NCBI GenBank assembly: GCA_026826555.1
Contig: JAKSZT010018048.1
Location: 341,409-405,408, forward strand
DNA length: 64,000 nucleotides
Source of the DNA: Tolypeutes matacus
Lineage: Eukaryota > Chordata > Mammalia > Cingulata > Chlamyphoridae
Reading direction: 5' to 3'
How positions within the stretch are numbered: the stretch's first letter is position 1; each line of letters opens with the position of its first letter. Positions 11,319-22,589 of the stretch are shown here, piece after piece. Below the pieces are notes generated by a model that saw only the letters and a program-made list of their open reading frames with translations, had not been told where the DNA came from and did not search any database. The position numbers and the translations under genes are program-made.

Positions 11319-12745
11319 CAGTCTAGCTAAGAGTTTGTTGACTTTGTTGCTCTTCTCAAAGAACAATCTTTTAGTTTTGTTGATTTTCTCTATTGTTTTC
11401 TTTTTCGCAATTTCATTTCTTTCTGCTCTGGTCTTTACTATGTCTTTCCTTAAGCTTGGTTTGGAATTAGTTTGCTATTCTTTTTCAGCTAACTCCAGGT
11501 GTGCAGTTACATCTTCAACTTTCATTCTTTCTTCTTTTTTTAATTTAAGCATTGAGGGCTATAAATTTCTCAGCACTGCCTTTGTGGTTTCCCACTGGTT
11601 TTGACATGTTGTGTTCTCATTTTCATTTGTCTCATGATATTTGCTGATTTTTTTGTAATTTCTTCTTTAAGCCACTGATTAAAAGTGTGTTGTTGAATCT
11701 CCATAAATTTATGGTTTTTACCTTTCTCTTTCCATTGTTGATTTCCAGCTCCATTCTGTTATCATAAGAGAAAGTGTTTTGTATAATCTCCTTTTTTTTT
11801 TTTTTTTTTTTTTTTATTTTCTGATCCCTAACTTGTGTTCCTGGTGAAATATCATGAGCATTTGCAAAAAAGTGTATATCCTGCACTTTCGGGGAGAAAT
11901 GCTGTATAGATGTCTTTTAGGTCTAGTTCATTTATTGTATTATTTGAGCTTTCTGTATATTTAATCTCTGTCCAAATGTTCTTTCCAGTACTGAGACTGG
12001 TGCATAGAAGTCTCCAAATATTTTTGTAAAGACATCGATTTATCACTTCATTTTTTTTTCTTTCTTTAATTTTCATTTTGTTTTTTGCCAGTATGTACCT
12101 CAGGTATCTTGGGTCACTCAGGTTAGGTACATAAATATTTAGTATAGTATTTCTTCTTGGTGAACTGCCCCTTTTATTAATATGTAATGACTTTCCTCAT
12201 CTCTAATAATATTTTTGCACTGAAAATCTATTTTTTCCCAGTATTAATATTCTACTTCAGCTCTTTTTTGGCTGATATTTCCATGGAATATCTTTTTTCC
12301 AACTTTTCACTATTAAATTCATTGTATCCTCATGTCTGAGATGGGTCTCTTGTATGTATAAAATATGATTGCTCATATTTTAAAATTTGTTCTAGCATTT
12401 CTTTTAATTGGGGAGTTCAAACCATTAACATTCAATATTATTACTGAAAAGGGATTACTACTTCCTCTATTTTGACCTTAGGTTTTATTTCTTCATATCA
12501 TGCTACTGTTTATCTTTTTATCCTTTAATTTACTGTTTCTAACAATCATCATTTTTACACTCTTCTTCAAGTCTCTAACCTTTGTTATTTTTCCTTTCAA
12601 GCTGCAGCATTCCCTTCAGTATCTCTTGTCTTTTGCTTACATACTCTATCAGTTTTTGTTTGTCTTGAAGACTTTGAATCCACCCTTATTTTCCAAGGAC
12701 AGTTTTGCTGGATAAAGAATTCTTGATCATTTTTTTATTTCTCAG

Positions 12746-13210
12746 ATTTTTTGATACGTTGTTTCCAAAGTTTTCTTAGACATAATCCAGAAATCATTAA
12801 CCATAATTTCAAGAAGCAAAAAATGATAAAATGGACTTTATGAACAAGATTATTATTCATACACACCTATAAGAGAATGAATATCCCAACATAGATGTGG
12901 AGAAAATATTGACAGTATTTATGCTTTTAAAAATCCTGTGATCAACTTATATCAAAAGAAATATATTTCCATTTTATTTGCAATTTTTCATTGCATGTAA
13001 TATGAAAATGCACTGTTACAAGGAAATAATACTGTGACCTTAACCTGTAGCACACTGGCAAAGTTAGGAATAGCCATCTTATATAATTTTTTAAAAACAT
13101 TTTTATCTATTATATCCTATTTTTTAAGATTTTAGTACAGTCACTCCATTTTTCTTAACATTGTTATTTGCATATATTTTTCCATCATTTTACTTTCAAT
13201 CTATATGTAT
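12746..13210. other. AT-rich interval between two L1 copies
   Basis: Probably includes old L1 scraps (around 12780-12840), but nothing firm can be named. No gene. Confidence 0.35.
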
Positions 13211-14575
13211 TTTTTTTGTAAAATGATATATAAATATATATGCATATATGTGCATTTGCTTACATGAATTTTTTTATTTTTTAATATATATTTATTTTTA
13301 AAATGCTTAGATCACATAAATGTTACACAAAAATTACAGGGATTCCCATTTTCCCCACCTCCCACACCTCGCATAACATCCCACATAAACATCTTTCATT
13401 AATGTGGTACACCACCTGCAATGGATATACACATCCTGGGGTTTTGCCACTAAGCATGGACCATAGTTCACATTGTAGACCACACTCTATACCACACAGT
13501 TATGCATGGTATATGCTAATGTAAAATGGCCTATATCTGTCGGTGTAATATCACTCAGGATAATTCCCAAGTCCTGAAAAAGCCAAGGTATTACAACTGC
13601 TTTTCCCTTCCCTGCCCCGAAAGCATGTAGTGCCACTGGTTCCACCTCACTGTTATAATTACTTCCATTGCTTGAATCATAATATGTCTAGAACAGAGTA
13701 ACATTAAGTCCACTTTAGTCCATAGCTCTTTGACAAGGCCACCAAGCCCACTCAGTTGGGAGAGAATGGCCTCTTCAACAAGTGGTGCTTGGAGAACTGG
13801 ATATCCATATCCAAAAGAATGAGAGATGAATACCATCTCACACCTTATACAAAATTAAACTCAAAATGGATCAAAGATCTAAATATAAGAACCAAAAGCA
13901 TAAAGACCTTGGGAGATAATGTAGGGAAGCATCTACAGGACCTTGCAATAGGAAATGGTATCATGAACTTCACACCCAAAGTATAAGCAGCAAGACAAAA
14001 AATAGATAAATAGGATCTCCTCAAAATCAAAAACTTCTGCACCTCAAAGGACACTATTAAGAAAATAAAAAGGCAGCCTACCCAATGGGAGAAAATATTT
14101 GGCAACCATATATCTGATAGGAGCCTAATATCCTGTATATATAAAGAAATCCTACACCTTGAAAATAAAAAAGGCAAACAACCCATTTAGAAAACTGGCA
14201 AGCGACCTGAAAAGACACTTCTCCAAGGAAGAAATACAAATGGCTAAAAATCACATGAAAAAATGCTCGACATCACTAGCTATTAGGGAAATGCAAATCA
14301 AAACTACAATGAGGTACCATCTTACACCCATCAGAATGCAACTATTAAAAAACAGTAGAATATAAGTGTTGGAGAGAATGTGGAAGAATCCCACTGATGG
14401 TGGGATTGTGGAATGGTTCAGCCACTGTGAAGTACTGTTTGGCGGTTCCTCAGAAAACTAACAATAGATCTTCCATATGATCCAGCGATTCTACTGCTGG
14501 GTATATACCCAGAACAATTGAAAGCAAAGACACTAACAGATACATGAACACCAATGTTCATAGCGGTGTGAATAA
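13211..14575 (-). mobile_element. L1 3' end with 5' inversion (twin priming)
   Basis: Two L1 segments lie head to head. 13211-13732 is the L1 3' UTR end on the minus strand with a T-run at its left edge (13211-13217). 13733-14575 is the ORF2 C-terminal part on the plus strand, with frames at 13756-13986 and 14159-14365 that include [20 protein letters not shown]. Compared with the full-length copy at 28988-38216, the pieces match about 37757-38200 and 34296-35145, and about 2.6 kb between them is missing. This is the expected outcome of twin-primed reverse transcription. Confidence 0.85.
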
Positions 14576-14606
14576 TAATTAATTAATTAATTAATTAATT
14601 AATATA
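14576..14606. repeat. (TTAA)n simple repeat
   Basis: A run of TTAA/AATT units at the right edge of the inverted L1. Confidence 0.9.
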
Positions 14607-15264
14607 AAATTATTATATGAAAACCCTATTCCTCTTGCAAAGATGTAGACAGAACTCTGAATACAGCCATCTATCAATTATAAATTAAATTTTTTCCTTG
14701 TTCTCCACTGCCTGTGAATGAAAGGTCTAGCCTTCTCTCCCAGTCTGTCAGTGACACCATGTGCCAACTGGCATGACAGATTCAGCTGGTAACTTAGTAA
14801 GATCATAGGCCTTGATCGATGAAAATCAGAGATGAAGATTTGGAACTGATTGTGTACTTTAGGGAATTTTAAGTTGCATGCATTTCAGGGACTTTAAATC
14901 AGTTGGTATTTATTTGTAACTCCTTGGTATGCAGTATCAGGTTGAGTGGAGGAAAAACATACTAAAAAGGGCTAAAAGGAAAGAAAATCTATGTGCCTTC
15001 ATAGGTAGTTTGACTTGTACTACTAAGAAGGACCTCAGGTCCTCACTGGTTAGTACTAGGAAGGGATATAATTAATTGTTAAGTTGCAAGGATGAAATTA
15101 TGAGTAAGTAGAGAGGGTAAACTGAAGGAAGAAATCAAATAGAACTCAGGGATAAAAGAATGGATGATTGTGAGCTATTACTAATGTGTTTTTTTGACAT
15201 TTTCAGGCCAGGTACATTTTACCTGTGGATGGGTAATAGAAAAATGAATGTATGTATTTTAATG

Positions 15265-15295
<31 letters not shown>

Positions 15296-17462
15296 TTCTT
15301 CATTCCATTGGTATATCAGCAACATATTTATATGGTTAATGTGTAGACATATTTTTATTTTTTCAAGTTCTTTGCTGTATATGCTTTCATTTTATGAATA
15401 CACCATAATAAATTTTATTATTTCCTTTCATATCTATTATTCATAAAGTTAATGTGTATACTGTACATGTATTTGATAATTTCAGTTTCAATTTTTATTT
15501 CCTTGATGTCTAAAGATGTTAAACTTTAATTCTGAAATAATCAGAGGGGACAAAATTTACCAGAATCCATTATCTCAATCAAATTATTGATCATATTGTA
15601 TCATGCAATGTAATATTTGGGGGACAACATTGTTTTCACAGAGATGGAGTATATACCTTACCAGCCATTCAGCCATTACTCCGACATTATAATATACCAA
15701 TTTGATTTCCTCTTTCAAAGTCAGGATTCAACTTGATTTCTCTGATACTCCTTATTATCTTGATGCCCTTTCCCTGGATCCATATTCCTCTCTTTATAAA
15801 AGAGAGTATAAAGCAACAATAAAAGTACTTGCAAAATTACTTGCCAGTTAAAAAATAGGAAAAAAATCAACAGTTGATAGAGCTTTTTACAAAGAGTAGA
15901 ACAATTCACTGAGAAGGGCATAGACACAATATTCCCAGAAAATTTTCAAGTAACAAATGAACATGTGAAATATCTTCAAACTCACTAGCAATGAAAAATT
16001 ACAAGAATAAAATAACAGACTCCTCTATTTAGGCATCGTTAACTTCAAATATTAACAATGTTGTTCACCATGCAGCTGTGGAGATGATGAAATATACTTC
16101 CTTTCCAACAGCCAGTGTATTTTAGGGAAGTGGGAAATTACAGGAAGTCAATCTGCACTTGTTATCAAGAGATAAAGAATGTTTATATATATAAAAATAG
16201 AAGGTTTATATATGTAAAAATAGATTTTTATAGAAATTAAATATCTAAAAATATTAGGATATATATATAATTATTTGAGATTTTATTATTTGCATATCTA
16301 TAACTATTATAACAGTATAAATCTACTTCACACAGTAGGTTATAAATACAAATTTATATTAGTTTGTCTTTCCCTAAAGGGCAACCTAAGAAAGGGTCTT
16401 TACACAGTTAACTTACTTGAGGAAGTTATTCCGGGGAATATATGTGGGAACTGATAGGAGTGAAAATACAATAAGACAAGTAGTAAAAACAATACAAAGA
16501 TGAGTTATTGATGTTGTAAGGCTTAAGGGAGATGAAGCAAGTCAAAACACTAATATAAATAAAAAGAAAATTGATTTCCATGAAAATGCATCAAAATTTA
16601 GAAATAAATTAAAGGTAAATTTAAATTAAGAATCAAGGTTAGAAGAGTAAATTGAAACTAGAATATTTGTATTTAAAAGAATCACATTTAAATTTAGAAC
16701 AAGTGGGAAGCAGATTTATTAGTCAATTTGTTTATATTTATTCATTTAATTTACATGATGGTTAAAATATGGAGATACAAAATCTGAGTTGGTTTTTCAT
16801 AATATTGCTGCTTTTGGAAATGTGATCATAATATACTCTTTGTTAATGTGCTGTTTCATTCCTAAAATTGTCATTTTGTAATTAGATGATGGGGAACTTC
16901 TGCTAAAAATATATTATGCTCATAAATTATCTTAAAGACTACTCTGAATGTAATATTTCCAGGGCCACAGTAGAGGAACTAATGTTTTTGTTGTTGTTTT
17001 TGTTGTTGTTTTTTATAAAACTCAGCTCTCATAGCTTATAAAAATACTTAACATAAAAAATGAAAGAGAAAAAATATCTCAGATTTAGAATTTCATTTTA
17101 ATTTTAATTACTGCAAGATAAAATGGGAAAAAAACACTCTCAGTAATTGAAATAAAATATGTTAATTTTGAAAATAGTATAAATTGCCCCAGGTAGGAAA
17201 GAGATTGGTGTTGGTGAAGATAAATGGCAATAGAACAATAATCCCCAAACCTGGGGCCCATTGATATGAATTTGAAATTTACCACTGGGTTGGAAGTTGC
17301 CAAAACTCTCATAAAAATTCAGATGCATTTAATATTATAAAATGAAGAATCCTATGTAGCAGCAGCAAAGGAATCATAGATACAAAATAATTTAAAAATC
17401 AATATGTATACAAATAATTACAAATGCTAAGTAGTTAACGTAGTCATAGATATTTTAGACAT
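14607..17462. other. AT-rich single-copy-looking interval
   Basis: No gene is recognised over 2.9 kb. It contains a pure T-run at about 15265-15292 (possibly the tail of an unrecognised minus-strand retroposon extending right) and a TTTTTGTTG-type run near 16985-17015. Base composition is strongly AT. Confidence 0.4.
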
Positions 17463-18737
17463 TTAATTCTTTGAATCCATTATTCTACCAAACATTTTGA
17501 CAAAAGCCACCTTTGTGTCCTTGTTTCTCAGGCTATAAATGACAGAATTCAGGGTGGGAGGTAATAGAGCATATAACACAGACATAAAGAGGATCAGTGT
17601 TGATGGGGATTTTGAGGTGGAACTTAAGTATGTAATGAATTCAGAAGACACAAACAAGGTCATTATAGTGAGGTATGGCATGCAGATGGAGAAAGTTTTA
17701 AACCTACCTTGAGACGATGGAATTCTAAGAACAGTGGAGAAAATGTGGATATAAGACAAAAAATTGTAAGACATGAAGAGACACAGTGAAGCTCAATGTT
17801 GTGAGCTGCACCAAAATGTCCACCAAAGTGAGAAGCTAGCAGAAAGGACATAAAATCTTTTGTGCAATGAAGTTTGCTTGAGTTCATGGGTTTAGTTGTT
17901 TTATCATGATTTTATGCATGTTGAATTAACCATAATTCTATTAAGGTCATTGCTGATCTTCAAATCAGAATAGGGAAGAGTATATGATACCTAACCAAGT
18001 CAAATAAAATGATTTATTACACACACACACACAAAAGAAACAATCATGAAAATGAAACATACAAAGTCAAAACAACAGCTAGCAATAATAAATGCATATT
18101 CTATATTATTTTTTCCATAATAGGTAAGTATAAGCAATAATGGAACATCACAGAAGAACTGATGCACTATGTTGGACCCACAAAACCTGACAGAGAATGT
18201 ATTTGCTACATGAATGGAGACATAGACACATCCACTGAACCATGATGCTGTCACCATTTTCACACAAGTACATCTATTTATAAAGCTCTCATAGTGCAAA
18301 GGATGGCAGATGGCAGCAGAGTGATCATAGGACATCACTATAAGGAGGGCAAGCTCTGTGCTAGCAAAAAAAGGAAAAGAAAAACCTGTGAAGAACATCC
18401 TTGGAAGGAAATGGAATGTCTTTTGGTCAGCAAGTTCATGATGGATTTAGGAACAGTGACAGAGACATAGAAGATATAAGTTAAGGACAAATTCTTCAGT
18501 TAATAATACATTAGCATCTTTTAAAAAATATATGAAAAAAAATAACAAAAAAAATACATTGGGAACTTGGAGATGCTGGTCAATGGTAGTGAGGGTGATA
18601 ATGAGGAGATTCCCCATCAGTGCAGCCAGGTAAATGAAGAAGAGTGTGGCATAGAGTCTCTGTAGCAACCAGTCATCAGGGAATCCCATGAGCAAGAATT
18701 CTCTTATGATGGTCATATTGGGAAATTTCTCAGGCAT
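17463..18737 (-). pseudogene. Olfactory receptor pseudogene, OR14-like
   Basis: A class II odorant receptor, a seven-transmembrane G-protein-coupled receptor, now broken. It starts at 18737 (MPEKFPNMT, with an N-glycosylation site), then EFLLMGF, helix 1 with LAALMGNLLI, and QHLQVPNVFF. Helix 3 continues at 18398: the normally conserved MAYDRYxAIC motif reads MSYDHSAAICHPLHYE, so DRY is lost. Extracellular loop 2 reads FCGSNIVHQFFCDVP. The C-terminal part (17774-17463) holds YIHIFSTVLRIPS, KTFSICMPYL, the PPTLNSVIYSLRNKD helix-7 signature and a stop. Breaks: an A/T-rich insertion after QVPNVFF (about 18485-18545), frameshifts, and about 270 bp of foreign sequence (about 17755-18030) between helix 5 and YIHIF. 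The nearest named family I recognise is OR14. Confidence 0.9.
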
Positions 18738-20214
18738 GCATTAGTTTGTCTATGGAAATGTAAGAAAAGTGATAATTGCCTCATTCAACTATATCCTTAG
18801 AATCTTCCTCTTTCTGTTCATTCTACCAATTGTTATTTGTTATTCTGAGGAACATATTCAAGAATATCAAAGTAGCTGCCTCCATACCCCAGAACGAGTC
18901 ACATGTTGCAAACAATAAATTCTACATTACTAGAAAGAAAATTTTATTAAACCATTAGGAATAGGATAGAATCATTTATCATAATCTGAAATTTATGCAT
19001 AAAATGAAAAAAAAATTATATCTCCAGTACATAAATGAGGGATTCTTCTATCTTTGTTATAATTGGTGAAATGCAGTAGGAATATTTATTCGAATAGAGG
19101 ACTTAGTTAATGATATTTTGGGTTGCCTTTAGTTTCCCATGAACTGTTTTGTTGATACATTTGGAGAAACAATATTAAGAATTTGAGCTATTATTTCTGT
19201 TTCTACTGTAGTCTTTTACAGGAGAAGTAACTGGCGTTAGCTGGGAAGGGGGCTAAAATAGATTAATTCTGAAAGCTTTTCCTGAGAGAATGATAGTGCC
19301 CATGACAAATACAGCTTCAACATATTCAAGATCATAACTGGATCACTGACATTTTAAAAGAAACTTCAAGTTAATCAGATAATATATTAAATGACATTGA
19401 ATACTCAATAGAATGCTAGATGCATCAGAGATTTCCTGTGCTCTGATTTAATTGTTCCGAAACATCTTGAGCTGAAAAAAAAAATTCCATTAATATGGCT
19501 TTTGACTGCCATAGGTCTAAAAAACAAAAATTAAAAAAAATATATTTTTTCTTAAAGAAAATGGAGTTAAGCATGTGAAATAAATTTATCTACTTAGACA
19601 TTTCAAGAGACATAGTCTGAACAGGGTAGTAGCAAAGAGAAGCTTAAAGTGGGATGCCTATAGGCTTGGGGAAATATGATTACCTAAGAAAAACACAATC
19701 TCTCTAATTTCAGAAGTGCATTCAGTAAATTGCTGTGGAGCTTAAAGAAAATGAGGCTGATAAAAATCTCTTTCCCCAAAAAAGAATAACACATTGTAGA
19801 GATGGGTCATTTGTCCAACAGAATGAATATTCCTTCTATTGCTCTGATGCCTCTTGCCATCTGTTGCAACTTTGCTGAATTACAGACTTCTTTCCACTGG
19901 AAAACAGGGATTGAAAGGATAATTTTATGAGTCTTGAATTTGTTTGAAGTTACAAATTGTCAAGTTAAATGAGAATTATTTAAGGGTATTGGCCAAGAGT
20001 TCCAAAGGGGAATTCATTTCCTTGAAAATGATGTCATTCTGTATACTGAGGGTTTGAAGGCCTAATAATAGGGCCATAGATAATTTGTCTACCCATTATG
20101 TTTCCAACTATAAGGACTATCTCATCAATAATAATTTGTCTGTTTTTATTATAGCCATCCTGGTGGGCTTTGAAGTGGTATCTCATTGTGTTTATTCTTA
20201 TTTTTTTCTTTTTC
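18738..20214. other. Single-copy-looking interval upstream of the OR pseudogene
   Basis: 1.5 kb, AT-rich, with no recognised gene or repeat. It may include the old 5' flank of the receptor gene, but no promoter can be assigned. Confidence 0.4.
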
Positions 20215-20400
20215 TTCTATTCTTTTTTATTGGAGAAGTTATGAGCTTACAAAACAATCCTGCATAATGTGCAGAATTCCCATATACCACCCCACTACCA
20301 ACACCTTGAATTTTTGTGGAACATTTGTTATTGTGACTCTTCCCTCAATGTCTGTTGTGAAACTTTACAGATTTAATTGTCTGTTGTGAAACTTTATCAG
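20215..20400 (-). mobile_element. L1 3'-end fragment
   Basis: On the minus strand this ends in a stretch with AACAAATGTTCCACA, GGTGTTGG and TTGTTTTGTAAGCTCA. It is an L1-type 3' terminus and the clearest relative in this window of the 3' domain of the composite retroposon. A 30-bp internal duplication (TGTCTGTTGTGAAACTTTA, twice) sits at about 20348-20397. Confidence 0.6.
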
Positions 20401-20834
20401 GAAATGGAACAAATTAAATTCAAGAAGTTATATCTGGAAAAATCTTATCAGATATGTAATAGCTTTAAAATATTAAAAATTTGTGTTTTTTTTTTTCATC
20501 AGAAGAATATGATTCTTTCCATCATCAAAAAAATACCCAACCTTCTAGAAAATGTATAAAGTAAAATTTCCTCTTTTGGTATATCAAAACAATTTTCATT
20601 TCCAGTGAGAATTATTTAGATATTTCCCCCTACTGTCTTTATATGTCATTTCCCTATGGAATTGTGACATGTAAGTGCAAATAACCTATTTTGACATGAC
20701 TAGGATCTTACCATACTATGTTTTCCTGCTAATTTTGCTTAACATATTCTGCCAAAATTTTCCAAATTAGTTACAGATATGCTTAATAATTGCTTTTAAA
20801 TATTTGCATTAATCACATTGTTTATTTTTTTTGT
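20401..20834. other. No recognised feature
   Basis: AT-rich spacer between L1 fragments. Nothing nameable. Confidence 0.35.
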
Positions 20835-22589
20835 TTGTTTTATATTTTTAAAGAAGATTTTGACTACATAAATGGTACATTGAAAATATTGGAAGATTAC
20901 TATATAGCCCACTGCCCACACGTTTTCCCATTAACTTCTTTTGGTACTGTGGTACATTTTAAAAAATTGATGAACACATATTCAAGCACTGCTAACATGG
21001 TCAATAGTTTACAATATATTTTACATTTTCAAATGCACATTTTTATAGGTTTTGACAAAATGTATAATGGTTTGTATCCATCAATGCAATGTAATTGAGA
21101 ACAATTCTAATGTCCAAAAAAAGCCCCATATTACACCTACTTTTCCCTCTCGCTCCCCTCAGATACACTGGTAACCACTGTCTTTATATCAATGTTACAA
21201 ATTCTACCATTGCTAGAATAATAATAACTATACTTTAATCCATAGTTGCATTCCCCCCTTACGTTGTTCATACTTCAATATTGAGGAATTTAAGATGGTG
21301 ATGCCCTCTCTCTTTATGATTGAGAGGGGACTAAGATCCCATGGAGCAGATGGTTGGACCTGCCTTGCTTGCTGTTGTAGATACTCTATGTTTTTTGGGA
21401 TTGGCATTGTCCATTATCATCCTTTTGTTAGTTGTCCTAGGCTAGTCTGCTGAACAGAAGAATAGGTCTTGCAATTCTGCTGAGATTCAGAGCTCAACCA
21501 GCATATGAAAACACCAAAGATTTAAGTCACTTGTACATATATTTAATGTTTATAATGTTAATTATGGGTCTAAATAAAAGGGGCAGAAAACCCATGTACA
21601 GGGAAATTATAAATGAGTGTAACTCAGTTACATAGGGGAAAATATATTCCAAGTTAATGCCCACTGACAAGGTGCCTAACTCCTGAAATTATCTGCCCTG
21701 CCTTATAGCACCTAGATTGAGGTTCCCCTGATTGAGACACTATTTATGTGGCATTCAATGAGCTATTCCTGAGATGTGCATAAGCGTAATCTCCCGGCTC
21801 AGTTATCTCTTAGCTGTAAAAACTCATTTGTATTAAATATTTCCCCTTTTGGTCAAGGGCTTTTCCAAAATGCATTGCTAGTTGGCACTTGGTAGTAATC
21901 CCTCAGTGCCAAGGAGGTTCATTCCTGGGAGTCATGTCCCATGCTAGCAGTAATGTCATGTGTTTATATGCTGAGTTTGGTTTAGAGAGGACTCACCTTT
22001 GAGCAACTAGGAGGCTTTCAGGAAGTAACTCTTATGCAATATATAATACTCAGCTAATTTTCAATACCAAAGAACAAAGTTCCTAAGTTATTCCTAAGTA
22101 CAACCATCAATGTCAGGATCATGGCATACTGGCCTGTCATCTTTGCTAGGCAAGCCCATGTACTCTATGGATTCTGGCTGCTTTATTAGGAGGGGAATTC
22201 AATATTCTTTGGGTTATTGTGTGGTTCTTCTCCCACCAAGACAATACCCCATGACTACTGGAACATATTTGTATTCTCTAAAAGCATGCCCCAGGTGCAC
22301 TGCTCCCTACACATCACCTGATCACCAACACCCCATACCAGTGATCCCTCTCACAGTTGCAACCCTTCTGCAATCCAAAACCTCCTCAAAAACAAAGCCA
22401 AAAAAATTAAATGAATAAAAATAATTAAAAAGTAATAATAAAAAACAAATAAAATACAGAAAAATAAAAAAATAATTAAAAATATATAAAAATATAAAAA
22501 AATAAGTATTTTTAAAATGTGTATTTCATCAACATAAAATATACTATCTTTTATATACAGTGACAACCTCCTCTGCATATTCCCCCAGT
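20835..22589 (-). mobile_element. L1 3' UTR, minus strand
   Basis: About 1.75 kb of the long 3' UTR typical of the L1s in this window. It is collinear with 47715-49560 and 59010-60170 and, on the opposite strand, with much of 36900-38200. Shared landmarks include the GATTGAGAGGG stretch, TTTGTTAGTTGTCCT, and the AAAACTCATTTG and CCTGGGAGTCATG segments. An A-rich, low-complexity patch lies at 22380-22510. No coding part. Confidence 0.8.

Larger units (their letters stand above)
8690..12745 (-). mobile_element. LINE-1, minus strand, broken, with nested insertions
   Basis: Read on the minus strand from 12745 leftwards: the ORF1 C-terminal part (about 12745-12450), the ORF2 endonuclease part (about 12400-11850, with DLKDIYTAF resembling the conserved DLxDIxRxF segment), then the reverse transcriptase. 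At 9304-9642 it reads AEKAFDKIQH, then a decayed GxRQGCPLS box (RIRQRCPLS), and LLFNIVLE. Many stops and frameshifts make it inactive. The copy ends abruptly at 8690 inside ORF2, next to the ERV, so its 3' end is missing. It is interrupted by a young L1 3' end (9111-9287), the composite retroposon (10106-11182) and a CT microsatellite. Confidence 0.9.
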
